The position numbers and the translations under genes are program-made. DNA of 64,000 nt from positions 620,001 through 684,000 of the forward strand of contig OZ025793.1 in the NCBI GenBank assembly GCA_964019425.1, given 5' to 3'. The notes beneath the pieces were generated by a model. It was given only the letters and a program-made list of their open reading frames with translations. It was not told the DNA's origin and searched no databases. The DNA is from Flectonema sp. DT1601. Its lineage: Eukaryota > Euglenozoa > Diplonemea > Diplonemida > Diplonemidae. This document shows, in pieces, positions 29,993 through 38,982 of this stretch (its first letter is position 1; every line of letters starts with the position of its first letter).

Positions 29993-32900
29993 ATGATTAA
30001 GGAAGGAATTCCACTGTTGCTGCTGTCACTCGCTCGTGGAGCTGATTGTTTTCAGAACCCCACCAGTGCTGCGTATGTCGAGAACTGGAAAACCTGCCCG
30101 ACTGCTGATCAGACCGACGGGTTCAAGACGCTGTTGATCTCCTCTGCGGTAACTTATGACGGATCACCCGGTATGAACAGCTGTAACACTCAATGTGAGA
30201 TCGGGAGTCCGGTTCCGGTTTGCGACAACCAAGCAAACGCAATGCTGGTATCGCAGTGGCAGTCAGATGGAAAGAAAGTCATCTTGGAGTTCGGTGATGG
30301 CGGAATGGACGGTTCCGGTTCGCAACGGAACGGTGGCGGCAGCAGCACCACTGGCAACGACTGCTGGGAATATTGTTTTGGAAAGGAAGGGTTTGTAGCC
30401 AAGCAACTTATTGATATCGTACTCAATCAGGGATTTGATGGAATTGACGTCGACTTCAATTACCAGTCGTCGGATCCCCGAAAAAATGCGAAGGGACAGT
30501 TTTTCCTGCACGGCCTGACGCAGAAGCTTCTGCAACAGCTTCCTGCGGACAAGGAGCTCTCACACGGCATGTTGGCGAAGCCGTTCCCTGCACCGACCAA
30601 TCCGACGACACCGTCTGGGCCTTCGATTAATCGTTGGAGAAGACCTCCTTCACGGAGAACCCCTCCTTCACGGAGAACCCGACCTGGTAAGCCCGGCTGC
30701 AAGCCGACTCCGCCGCCATGCACACCTCGCCCGCCATACACACCTCGCCCGCCATACACACCACCACCTCAGCCTCCAAAGCCAACAGCTGTGCCGACAT
30801 CCGTACCAACAGCTGTGCCGACATCTGTGCCAATTGTACCGACATCCGTGCCAACAGCTGTACCAACTTCTGTGCCAATTGTACCGACATCCGTACCGAC
30901 AGCTGTTCCAACTTCTGTGCCAATTGTACCGACATCCGTACCGACAGCTGTGCCAACATCCGTGCCAATTGTACCGACATCCGTGCCAACAGCTGTACCA
31001 ACATCTGTGCCAATTGTACCGACATCCGTGCCAACAGCTGTGCCGACATCTGTGCCAATTGTACCAACAGCTGTGCCAACTGTACCAACACCGCAGCCGG
31101 AAGGAGAAACGCCAACTCCACAACCCAGCCAGCCAACGCCAACTCCACCCGGCCAGCCAACGCCAACTCCACCAGGCCAATCAACGCCAACTCCACCCGG
31201 CCAGTCAACACCAACTCCACCCGGCCAGCCAACACCAACTCCACCCGGCCAGCCAACGCCAACTCCACCCGGCCAGTCAACACCAACTCCACCCGGCCAG
31301 CCAACTCCAACTCCACCCGGCCAGCCAACGCCAACTCCACAACCTGAAGATGGCAGTCAGCCAACGCCAACACCGCAGCCAGAAGGAGAAACGCCAACTC
31401 CACCCGGCCAGCCAACACCACAACCTGAAGAAGGCAGCCAGCCAACGCCAACACCGCAGCCAGAAGGAGAAACGCCAACTCCACCCGGCCAGCCAACACC
31501 ACAACCTGAAGATGGCAGCCAGCCAACGCCAACACCGCAGCCGGAAGGAGAATCACCAACACCGCAGCCTGAAGAAGGAGGTGGACCAACTCCCCAGCCA
31601 GAAGGCGAATCACCAACACCGCAACCTGAAGAAGGAGGTGGGCCAACTCCCCAGCCAGAAGGTGAATCACCAACACCGCAGCCTGAAGAAGGAGGTGGGC
31701 CAACTCCCCAGCCAGAAGGCGAATCACCAACTCCGCAACCCGAAGAAGGAGGTGGGCCAACTCCGCAGCCTGAAGGAGAAGAAGGTGGCGAACCTACTCC
31801 ACAACCTGAAGGAGAAGAAGGTGGCGGACCAACTCCACAACCTGAAGGAGAAGAAGGTGGCGGACCAACTCCACAACCTGAAGGAGAAGAAGGTGGCGGA
31901 CCAACTCCACAACCTGAAGGAGAAGAAGGTGGCGGACCAACTCCACAACCTGAAGGAGAAGAAGGTGGCGGACCAACTCCACAACCTGAAGGAGAAGAAG
32001 GTGGCGGACCAACTCCACAACCTGAAGGAGAAGAAGGTGGCGGACCAACTCCACAACCTGAAGGAGAAGAAGGTGGCGGACCAACTCCACAACCTGAAGG
32101 AGAAGAGGGTGGTGAATCACCAACACCGCAGCCTGAAGGAGAAGAAGGTGGCGGCGAACCTACCCCCCAACCTGATGAAGAAGGCGAAGAAGGTGGACCG
32201 ACTCCGCAACCAGAAGAGGGAGGGGAAGGACCAGGAAAAGGGGGGGAAGGACCATTTCCGGGAGAAGGGGGCGAAGGAGAACAAATCAACGCCTGCGGTG
32301 AGACTATCTCGGAGTGGGGAAGTTGCATTGCCGCACCGCACTGCTGCTCTGACGGTCTGAAGTGTTTTCAGAGAAGCGCGGGATCGGCTAGATGTGCAAA
32401 AGCTTGTGAAGGCGAGGCTTGCAGGGAATTCGGAAGTAGCGAGCCTCCAGTGTCGGGGGGAGAGCTGGGGGAGAAGGCACCTGTTTGCGGAAATTGCGAA
32501 AGCGGGAAGAAGGGAGGTGTGTACTGTACGAGTAGGGGAAAGGGTGCAAAGAACACGTGCAGTGCGATCCCGAAGTCGGGTACCTGTCCTGCTGGGAAGA
32601 CGAAATGCTTTGGTAGTGCGAGCGAGGCGTCTAGAGCGAGAAAGTTGGTGCGGTTGGTGTTGAGAAGGGGAATTGATTCCTTTGCGAAGACGCAATTCGG
32701 AAACATGCTGCAGGGGTTATTTAATCCTGAGGTTCAGATATCGTTCAAATTCATCTGCCCGAGCAGCGCCTGTCCACAAGGGAGCTGTGGTGGTGCTTCG
32801 GTTGGAGATTCTTCGACGTGCTTGAAGCTTGACGGCACGGATTCGAGGAGGGCTGCTGCTCTGGAAAACGATGGGAAGGAGGAAGGAAGTGTTGTGGCTT

Positions 32901-33280
32901 TTGAAATCGAAGGGGGAAGCGCTGTGGGACTGGTGCGCGCTTTCAACAAGAAGCAACTTCCCGGAGTTGTAGCCATGCACGAAGAGTGGGAGATGCAGAG
33001 AGGAGCTGCAGATGATGATGAAACTGCGGTAGAAGAAGAGAAGAGCAAGAAGGAAGATGAGAGCAGCAAGGGTTTTCTTCCTATCTTGATAGCAGCTGTG
33101 TCGGTGGTTGCCGGATGTGTGTTGGTGGCTGTTGCTACCGTGTTCTACAGACGGTCGAAGGCGGCTGACGATTTCGCTGCTAGTCACCAAGGTATCGACA
33201 TGACCTCTCTGACAACGATGAGCCATCCTGCGGTCAACAACGAGGAGAAGAAAGACTTCGTTTCTGAGTTGCGCATTTGA
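29993..33280 (+). CDS. Array copy 4: GH18-like stalked membrane protein
   Basis: 1095 residues, ATG at 29993. Domain order as in copy 1. It shares variants with copy 5 that copies 1-3 lack: PGCKPTPPPCTP instead of PGCVPTPPPPCTP before the stalk, and ILIAAVSVV instead of ILITAVSVV in the membrane helix. The stalk has six PIVP, fewer PTPTPPGQ units, four rather than five PTPQPEGESPTPQPEEGGG units and eight PTPQPEGEEGGG units. One private change (GEGPGKGGEG) lies just before the Cys-rich part. Confidence 0.8.
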   Translation: MIKEGIPLLLLSLARGADCFQNPTSAAYVENWKTCPTADQTDGFKTLLISSAVTYDGSPGMNSCNTQCEIGSPVPVCDNQANAMLVSQWQSDGKKVILEFGDGGMDGSGSQRNGGGSSTTGNDCWEYCFGKEGFVAKQLIDIVLNQGFDGIDVDFNYQSSDPRKNAKGQFFLHGLTQKLLQQLPADKELSHGMLAKPFPAPTNPTTPSGPSINRWRRPPSRRTPPSRRTRPGKPGCKPTPPPCTPRPPYTPRPPYTPPPQPPKPTAVPTSVPTAVPTSVPIVPTSVPTAVPTSVPIVPTSVPTAVPTSVPIVPTSVPTAVPTSVPIVPTSVPTAVPTSVPIVPTSVPTAVPTSVPIVPTAVPTVPTPQPEGETPTPQPSQPTPTPPGQPTPTPPGQSTPTPPGQSTPTPPGQPTPTPPGQPTPTPPGQSTPTPPGQPTPTPPGQPTPTPQPEDGSQPTPTPQPEGETPTPPGQPTPQPEEGSQPTPTPQPEGETPTPPGQPTPQPEDGSQPTPTPQPEGESPTPQPEEGGGPTPQPEGESPTPQPEEGGGPTPQPEGESPTPQPEEGGGPTPQPEGESPTPQPEEGGGPTPQPEGEEGGEPTPQPEGEEGGGPTPQPEGEEGGGPTPQPEGEEGGGPTPQPEGEEGGGPTPQPEGEEGGGPTPQPEGEEGGGPTPQPEGEEGGGPTPQPEGEEGGGPTPQPEGEEGGESPTPQPEGEEGGGEPTPQPDEEGEEGGPTPQPEEGGEGPGKGGEGPFPGEGGEGEQINACGETISEWGSCIAAPHCCSDGLKCFQRSAGSARCAKACEGEACREFGSSEPPVSGGELGEKAPVCGNCESGKKGGVYCTSRGKGAKNTCSAIPKSGTCPAGKTKCFGSASEASRARKLVRLVLRRGIDSFAKTQFGNMLQGLFNPEVQISFKFICPSSACPQGSCGGASVGDSSTCLKLDGTDSRRAAALENDGKEEGSVVAFEIEGGSAVGLVRAFNKKQLPGVVAMHEEWEMQRGAADDDETAVEEEKSKKEDESSKGFLPILIAAVSVVAGCVLVAVATVFYRRSKAADDFAASHQGIDMTSLTTMSHPAVNNEEKKDFVSELRI

Positions 33281-34561
33281 GCAAAGCGGGACTCTAATAA
33301 AATAACTAGCAGTTTTTGAAGATGATGCGACTTTCAGGTGAGAATTCGCTAGAAAATAGAGTTCCCTTTGTTGGACAATTCCTTTTTCAACGAGTATCTT
33401 CATGCAATCAAATCAAGAAAAAAAAGAAGAAAAAAAAAGAATGTTTTATATAAAATGATGTGTTTTAATTATGATTTCCTCTCCAGTATTATATTACTAG
33501 CGGATTGCAGAAGGCCCGCTTGGCTCATTTTGCTTCCTCTTTCGTTAATCCCTTTATAAAATTATATACCCTGAAAAGAACAGGGGAGGAATATTAGCCT
33601 GCAAGGTTTTATTTCTCAAACTCACTTCCTCACTTCCTCACCCCCTCTTACTGATGTATTGCTCTGTTAGGGTGACCGACGATCACCATGCAACCCTTTT
33701 AGTTAAATGGAAAAAGGGGAGGCCTGTCAAGCTTAATTTGTTCCCTTGCAAGGCCACTCACTCACTCGATCTTACTGACTGTTGGGGTGATCGACGATCA
33801 CCTGTTTGCCTGTCCCACTATTGTGTTGGTGACGTAGTGCTTCAAAGTGACGCACCTTTTTAATTTTCTTTTCAATCACCGTGCACCCAACTGCACGATG
33901 GTGCCTCACTCTACACCACTTTACCCAATATATCGATGATCGATGCCTAACATACCAATGCGCTCTAACTGATGATGGTAACTTAATTGACTTTCGGGTT
34001 GGGAATGCAACGGTTGAAGACATTCTGGCTCCGATATCCTTTTTGACGGTGCCTGCTAATAACATTAGCTAACACTCTGTCTTCTTATTCTTATTCTTAT
34101 TCTTATTCTTAGATGGCTAATCATTAGCTGCTACGTTGCAACTTATTTTTATTTCTTTATCAGGGTATCGTTAAAAGTATGCGAGAAAGGAGGAGAAATG
34201 ATTTTAACTTTTTTCAAAACTAGTTTTTCGATTGGGGAAGAAAAAAAAAAAAAAAAACGGAACTCTAAATGGAGACTCTGGAAGCGAAACATACATATCA
34301 GAGATAACCTAAGCCGAAGTTGAGAAGGTCGTCAACGGAAGGAATGAAAGTAATGGAAAGTTTGTACCAGTACGGCAGCAGATCTGGTTTCTGGAGACTA
34401 CGTTCATTTATTTAAAACTACTAAAACACTTTTGACAGTATTTGCTGTCACTGTATTCGATACTTACATTACGATATGTTGATTGGAATATTATTGGTGA
34501 ATTCCCTTGTTGCTTTCCCTTATTATTTTCACTAAACAGTTTGCTTCTTAAAACACGAAAC
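33281..34561. other. Spacer between array copies 4 and 5
   Basis: Same content as the other spacers. It carries the long microsatellite allele and the CCGAAGTTG variant (near 34313), the latter shared with the spacer before copy 3 but not with the one before copy 4. Confidence 0.7.
33936..34059 (+). pseudogene. Copied 3' fragment of the O-fucosyltransferase-like gene (unit 5)
   Basis: Same frame-shifted fragment as in unit 2. Confidence 0.9.
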
Positions 34562-37500
34562 ATGATTAAGGAAGGAATTCCACTGTTGCTGCTGTCACTC
34601 GCTCGTGGAGCTGATTGTTTTCAGAACCCCACCAGTGCTGCGTATGTCGAGAACTGGAAAACCTGCCCGACTGCTGATCAGACCGACGGGTTCAAGACGC
34701 TGTTGATCTCCTCTGCGGTAACTTATGACGGATCACCGGGTATGAACAGCTGTAACACTCAATGTGAGATCGGGAGTCCGGTTCCGGTTTGCGACAACCA
34801 AGCAAACGCAATGCTGGTATCGCAGTGGCAGTCAGATGGAAAGAAAGTCATCTTGGAGTTCGGTGATGGCGGAATGGACGGTTCCGGTTCGCAACGGAAC
34901 GGTGGCGGCAGCAGCACCACTGGCAACGACTGCTGGGAATATTGTTTTGGAAAGGAAGGGTTTGTAGCCAAGCAACTTATTGATATCGTACTCAATCAGG
35001 GATTTGATGGAATTGACGTCGACTTCAATTACCAGTCGTCGGATCCCCGAAAAAATGCGAAGGGACAGTTTTTCCTGCACGGCCTGACGCAGAAGCTTCT
35101 GCAACAGCTTCCTGCGGACAAGGAGCTCTCACACGGCATGTTGGCGAAGCCGTTCCCTGCACCGACCAATCCGACGACACCGTCTGGGCCTTCGATTAAT
35201 CGTTGGAGAAGACCTCCTTCACGGAGAACCCCTCCTTCACGGAGAACCCGACCTGGTAAGCCCGGCTGCAAGCCGACTCCGCCGCCATGCACACCTCGCC
35301 CGCCATACACACCTCGCCCGCCATACACACCACCACCTCAGCCTCCAAAGCCAACAGCTGTGCCGACATCCGTACCAACAGCTGTGCCGACATCCGTACC
35401 AACAGCTGTGCCGACATCTGTGCCAATTGTACCGACATCCGTGCCAACAGCTGTACCAACTTCTGTGCCAATTGTACCGACATCCGTACCGACAGCTGTT
35501 CCAACTTCTGTGCCAATTGTACCGACATCCGTACCGACAGCTGTGCCAACATCCGTGCCAATTGTACCGACATCCGTGCCAACAGCTGTACCAACATCTG
35601 TGCCAATTGTACCGACATCCGTGCCAACAGCTGTGCCAACATCTGTGCCAATTGTACCGACATCCGTGCCAACAGCTGTGCCGACATCTGTGCCAATTGT
35701 ACCAACAGCTGTGCCAACTGTACCAACACCGCAGCCGGAAGGAGAAACGCCAACTCCACAACCCAGCCAGCCAACGCCAACTCCACCCGGCCAGCCAACG
35801 CCAACTCCACCAGGCCAATCAACGCCAACTCCACCCGGCCAGCCGACGCCAACTCCACCTGGCCAGTCAACGCCAACTCCACCCGGCCAGCCAACTCCAA
35901 CTCCACCCGGCCAGCCAACGCCAACTCCACCAGGCCAATCAACGCCAACTCCACCCGGCCAGCCGACGCCAACTCCACCTGGCCAGTCAACGCCAACTCC
36001 ACCCGGCCAGCCAACTCCAACTCCACCCGGCCAGCCAACGCCAACTCCACAACCTGAAGATGGCAGTCAGCCAACGCCAACACCGCAGCCAGAAGGAGAA
36101 ACGCCAACTCCACCCGGCCAGCCAACACCACAACCTGAAGAAGGCAGCCAGCCAACGCCAACACCGCAGCCAGAAGGAGAAACGCCAACTCCACCCGGCC
36201 AGCCAACACCACAACCTGAAGAAGGCAGCCAGCCAACGCCAACACCGCAGCCAGAAGGAGAAACGCCAACTCCACCCGGCCAGCCAACACCACAACCTGA
36301 AGATGGCAGCCAGCCAACGCCAACACCGCAGCCGGAAGGAGAATCACCAACACCGCAGCCTGAAGAAGGAGGTGGACCAACTCCCCAGCCAGAAGGCGAA
36401 TCACCAACACCGCAACCTGAAGAAGGAGGTGGGCCAACTCCCCAGCCAGAAGGTGAATCACCAACACCGCAGCCTGAAGAAGGAGGTGGGCCAACTCCCC
36501 AGCCAGAAGGCGAATCACCAACTCCGCAACCCGAAGAAGGAGGTGGGCCAACTCCGCAGCCTGAAGGAGAAGAAGGTGGCGAACCTACTCCACAACCTGA
36601 AGGAGAAGAAGGTGGCGGACCAACTCCACAACCTGAAGGAGAAGAAGGTGGCGGACCAACTCCACAACCTGAAGGAGAAGAAGGTGGCGGACCAACTCCA
36701 CAACCTGAAGGAGAAGAAGGTGGCGGACCAACTCCACAACCTGAAGGAGAAGAAGGTGGCGGACCAACTCCACAACCTGAAGGAGAAGAAGGTGGCGGAC
36801 CAACTCCACAACCTGAAGGAGAAGAAGGTGGCGGACCAACTCCACAACCTGAAGGAGAAGAGGGTGGTGAATCACCAACACCGCAGCCTGAAGGAGAAGA
36901 AGGTGGCGGCGAACCTACCCCCCAACCTGATGAAGAAGGCGAAGAAGGTGGACCGACTCCGCAACCAGAAGAGGGAGGGGAAGGACCAGGAGAAGGGGGG
37001 GAAGGACCATTTCCGGGAGAAGGGGGCGAAGGAGAACAAATCAACGCCTGCGGTGAGACTATCTCGGAGTGGGGAAGTTGCATTGCCGCACCGCACTGCT
37101 GCTCTGACGGTCTGAAGTGTTTTCAGAGAAGCGCGGGATCGGCTAGATGTGCAAAAGCTTGTGAAGGCGAGGCTTGCAGGGAATTCGGAAGTAGCGAGCC
37201 TCCAGTGTCGGGGGGAGAGCTGGGGGAGAAGGCACCTGTTTGCGGAAATTGCGAAAGCGGGAAGAAGGGAGGTGTGTACTGTACGAGTAGGGGAAAGGGT
37301 GCAAAGAACACGTGCAGTGCGATCCCGAAGTCGGGTACCTGTCCTGCTGGGAAGACGAAATGCTTTGGTAGTGCGAGCGAGGCGTCTAGAGCGAGAAAGT
37401 TGGTGCGGTTGGTGTTGAGAAGGGGAATTGATTCCTTTGCGAAGACGCAATTCGGAAACATGCTGCAGGGGTTATTTAATCCTGAGGTTCAGATATCGTT

Positions 37501-38035
37501 CAAATTCATCTGCCCGAGCAGCGCCTGTCCACAAGGGAGCTGTGGTGGTGCTTCGGTTGGAGATTCTTCGACGTGCTTGAAGCTTGACGGCACGGATTCG
37601 AGGAGGGCTGCTGCTCTGGAAAACGATGGGAAGGAGGAAGGAAGTGTTGTGGCTTTTGAAATCGAAGGGGGAAGCGCTGTGGGACTGGTGCGCGCTTTCA
37701 ACAAGAAGCAACTTCCCGGAGTTGTAGCCATGCACGAAGAGTGGGAGATGCAGAGAGGAGCTGCAGATGATGATGAAACTGCGGTAGAAGAAGAGAAGAG
37801 CAAGAAGGAAGATGAGAGCGGCAAGGGTTTTCTTCCTATCTTGATAGCAGCTGTGTCGGTGGTTGCCGGATGTGTGTTGGTGGCTGTTGCTACCGTGTTC
37901 TACAGACGGTCGAAGGCGGCTGACGATTTCGCTGCTAGTCACCAAGGTATCGACATGACCTCTCTGACAACGATGAGCCATCCTGCGGTCAACAACGAGG
38001 AGAAGAAAGACTTCGTTTCTGAGTTGCGCATTTGA
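34562..38035 (+). CDS. Array copy 5: GH18-like stalked membrane protein, longest stalk
   Basis: 1157 residues, ATG at 34562. Domain order as in copy 1; variants before the stalk and in the membrane helix are those of copy 4. The stalk is the longest: two extra leading PTAVPTSV units with seven PIVP, an extra PTPQPEGETPTPPGQ block, a partly duplicated PTPTPPGQ/S stretch, and seven PTPQPEGEEGGG units. A private change, DESGKGFLP instead of DESSKGFLP, lies just before the membrane helix. Confidence 0.8.
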   Translation: MIKEGIPLLLLSLARGADCFQNPTSAAYVENWKTCPTADQTDGFKTLLISSAVTYDGSPGMNSCNTQCEIGSPVPVCDNQANAMLVSQWQSDGKKVILEFGDGGMDGSGSQRNGGGSSTTGNDCWEYCFGKEGFVAKQLIDIVLNQGFDGIDVDFNYQSSDPRKNAKGQFFLHGLTQKLLQQLPADKELSHGMLAKPFPAPTNPTTPSGPSINRWRRPPSRRTPPSRRTRPGKPGCKPTPPPCTPRPPYTPRPPYTPPPQPPKPTAVPTSVPTAVPTSVPTAVPTSVPIVPTSVPTAVPTSVPIVPTSVPTAVPTSVPIVPTSVPTAVPTSVPIVPTSVPTAVPTSVPIVPTSVPTAVPTSVPIVPTSVPTAVPTSVPIVPTAVPTVPTPQPEGETPTPQPSQPTPTPPGQPTPTPPGQSTPTPPGQPTPTPPGQSTPTPPGQPTPTPPGQPTPTPPGQSTPTPPGQPTPTPPGQSTPTPPGQPTPTPPGQPTPTPQPEDGSQPTPTPQPEGETPTPPGQPTPQPEEGSQPTPTPQPEGETPTPPGQPTPQPEEGSQPTPTPQPEGETPTPPGQPTPQPEDGSQPTPTPQPEGESPTPQPEEGGGPTPQPEGESPTPQPEEGGGPTPQPEGESPTPQPEEGGGPTPQPEGESPTPQPEEGGGPTPQPEGEEGGEPTPQPEGEEGGGPTPQPEGEEGGGPTPQPEGEEGGGPTPQPEGEEGGGPTPQPEGEEGGGPTPQPEGEEGGGPTPQPEGEEGGGPTPQPEGEEGGESPTPQPEGEEGGGEPTPQPDEEGEEGGPTPQPEEGGEGPGEGGEGPFPGEGGEGEQINACGETISEWGSCIAAPHCCSDGLKCFQRSAGSARCAKACEGEACREFGSSEPPVSGGELGEKAPVCGNCESGKKGGVYCTSRGKGAKNTCSAIPKSGTCPAGKTKCFGSASEASRARKLVRLVLRRGIDSFAKTQFGNMLQGLFNPEVQISFKFICPSSACPQGSCGGASVGDSSTCLKLDGTDSRRAAALENDGKEEGSVVAFEIEGGSAVGLVRAFNKKQLPGVVAMHEEWEMQRGAADDDETAVEEEKSKKEDESGKGFLPILIAAVSVVAGCVLVAVATVFYRRSKAADDFAASHQGIDMTSLTTMSHPAVNNEEKKDFVSELRI

Positions 38036-38982
38036 GCAAAGCGGGACTCTAATAAAATAACTAGCAGTTTTTGAAGATGATGCGACTTTCAGGTGAGAAT
38101 TCGCTAGAAAATAGAGTTCCCTTTGTTGGACAATTCCTTTTTCAACGAGTATCTTCATGCAATCAAATCAAGAAAAAAAAGAAGAAAAAAAAAGAATGTT
38201 TTATATAAAATGATGTGTTTTAATTATGATTTCCTCTCCAGTATTATATTACTAGCGGATTGCAGAAGGCCCGCTTGGCTCATTTTGCTTCCTCTTTCGT
38301 TAATCCCTTTATAAAATTATATACCCTGAAAAGAACAGGGGAGGAATATTATCCTGCAAGGTTTTATTTCTCAAACTCACTTCCTCACTTCCTCACCCCC
38401 TCTTACTGATGTATTGCTCTGTTAGGGTGACCGACGATCACCATGCAACCCTTTTAGTTAAATGGAAAAAGGGGAGGCCTGTCAAGCTTAATTTGTTCCC
38501 TTGCAAGGCCACTCACTCACTCGATCTTACTGACTGTTGGGGTGATCGACGATCACTTGTTTGCCTGTCCCACTATTGTGTTGGTGACGTAGTGCTTCAA
38601 AGTGACGCACCTTTTTAATTTTCTTTTCAATCACCGTGCACCCAACTGCACGATGGTCCTCACTCTACACCACTTTACCCATTACCAACACTCAGAGGAC
38701 GGACAGTATTTACTGAAAGAACAGATCCCCTCTTATTCCTCTCCCTTTCAATATTATGGCAATTTTTTGTCAACGTCTTCTTCTGTGATGCTAAAGTAGC
38801 TTTATATGGTTTGTAATTTTATGTTTTTTCAACTCTAATTTTTCTGGACAGAATTACACAATTTGTAGGTTTGAAAGTCGTTTCTCTCCACTAAGAAGCC
38901 TAGAGTTGTGCTTAGCTAAAAACTGGCTGCATTGTTTTTTAATGTGAGATTTTATATCTTATATTGTTATTGTTTTATTCAG
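38036..38982. other. Right end of the array and unique spacer
   Basis: Array sequence continues to about 38681 with private changes (ATTATCC at 38348, altered second palindrome, one base lost near 38656), then unique sequence begins. A TTTTATTCAG acceptor-like site ends at 38982, directly against the next gene's ATG. Confidence 0.7.

Larger units (their letters stand above)
15512..38681 (+). repeat. Five-unit tandem gene array, 4.5-4.7 kb per unit
   Basis: Units begin at 15512, 20214, 24909, 29367 and 33936 and the last ends near 38681. Outside the minisatellite they are nearly identical. Each unit holds a fragment of the O-fucosyltransferase-like 3' end (the intact end in unit 1), a ~496-base spacer, one GH18-like stalked surface-protein gene and a ~650-base downstream spacer with two short palindromes. 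Unit lengths differ (about 4702, 4695, 4458, 4569 and 4746) mainly through stalk repeat number. At each internal junction the right end (ending in TTTACCCA) is joined through a few extra bases (about ATATATCG) to the left end at ATGATCGATGCC. Confidence 0.95.

Noticed and set aside
38932-38982. 17-residue extension before the cyclase fusion
   Set aside because: Begins with TTG and ends in a TTTTATTCAG acceptor-like sequence directly before an ATG.
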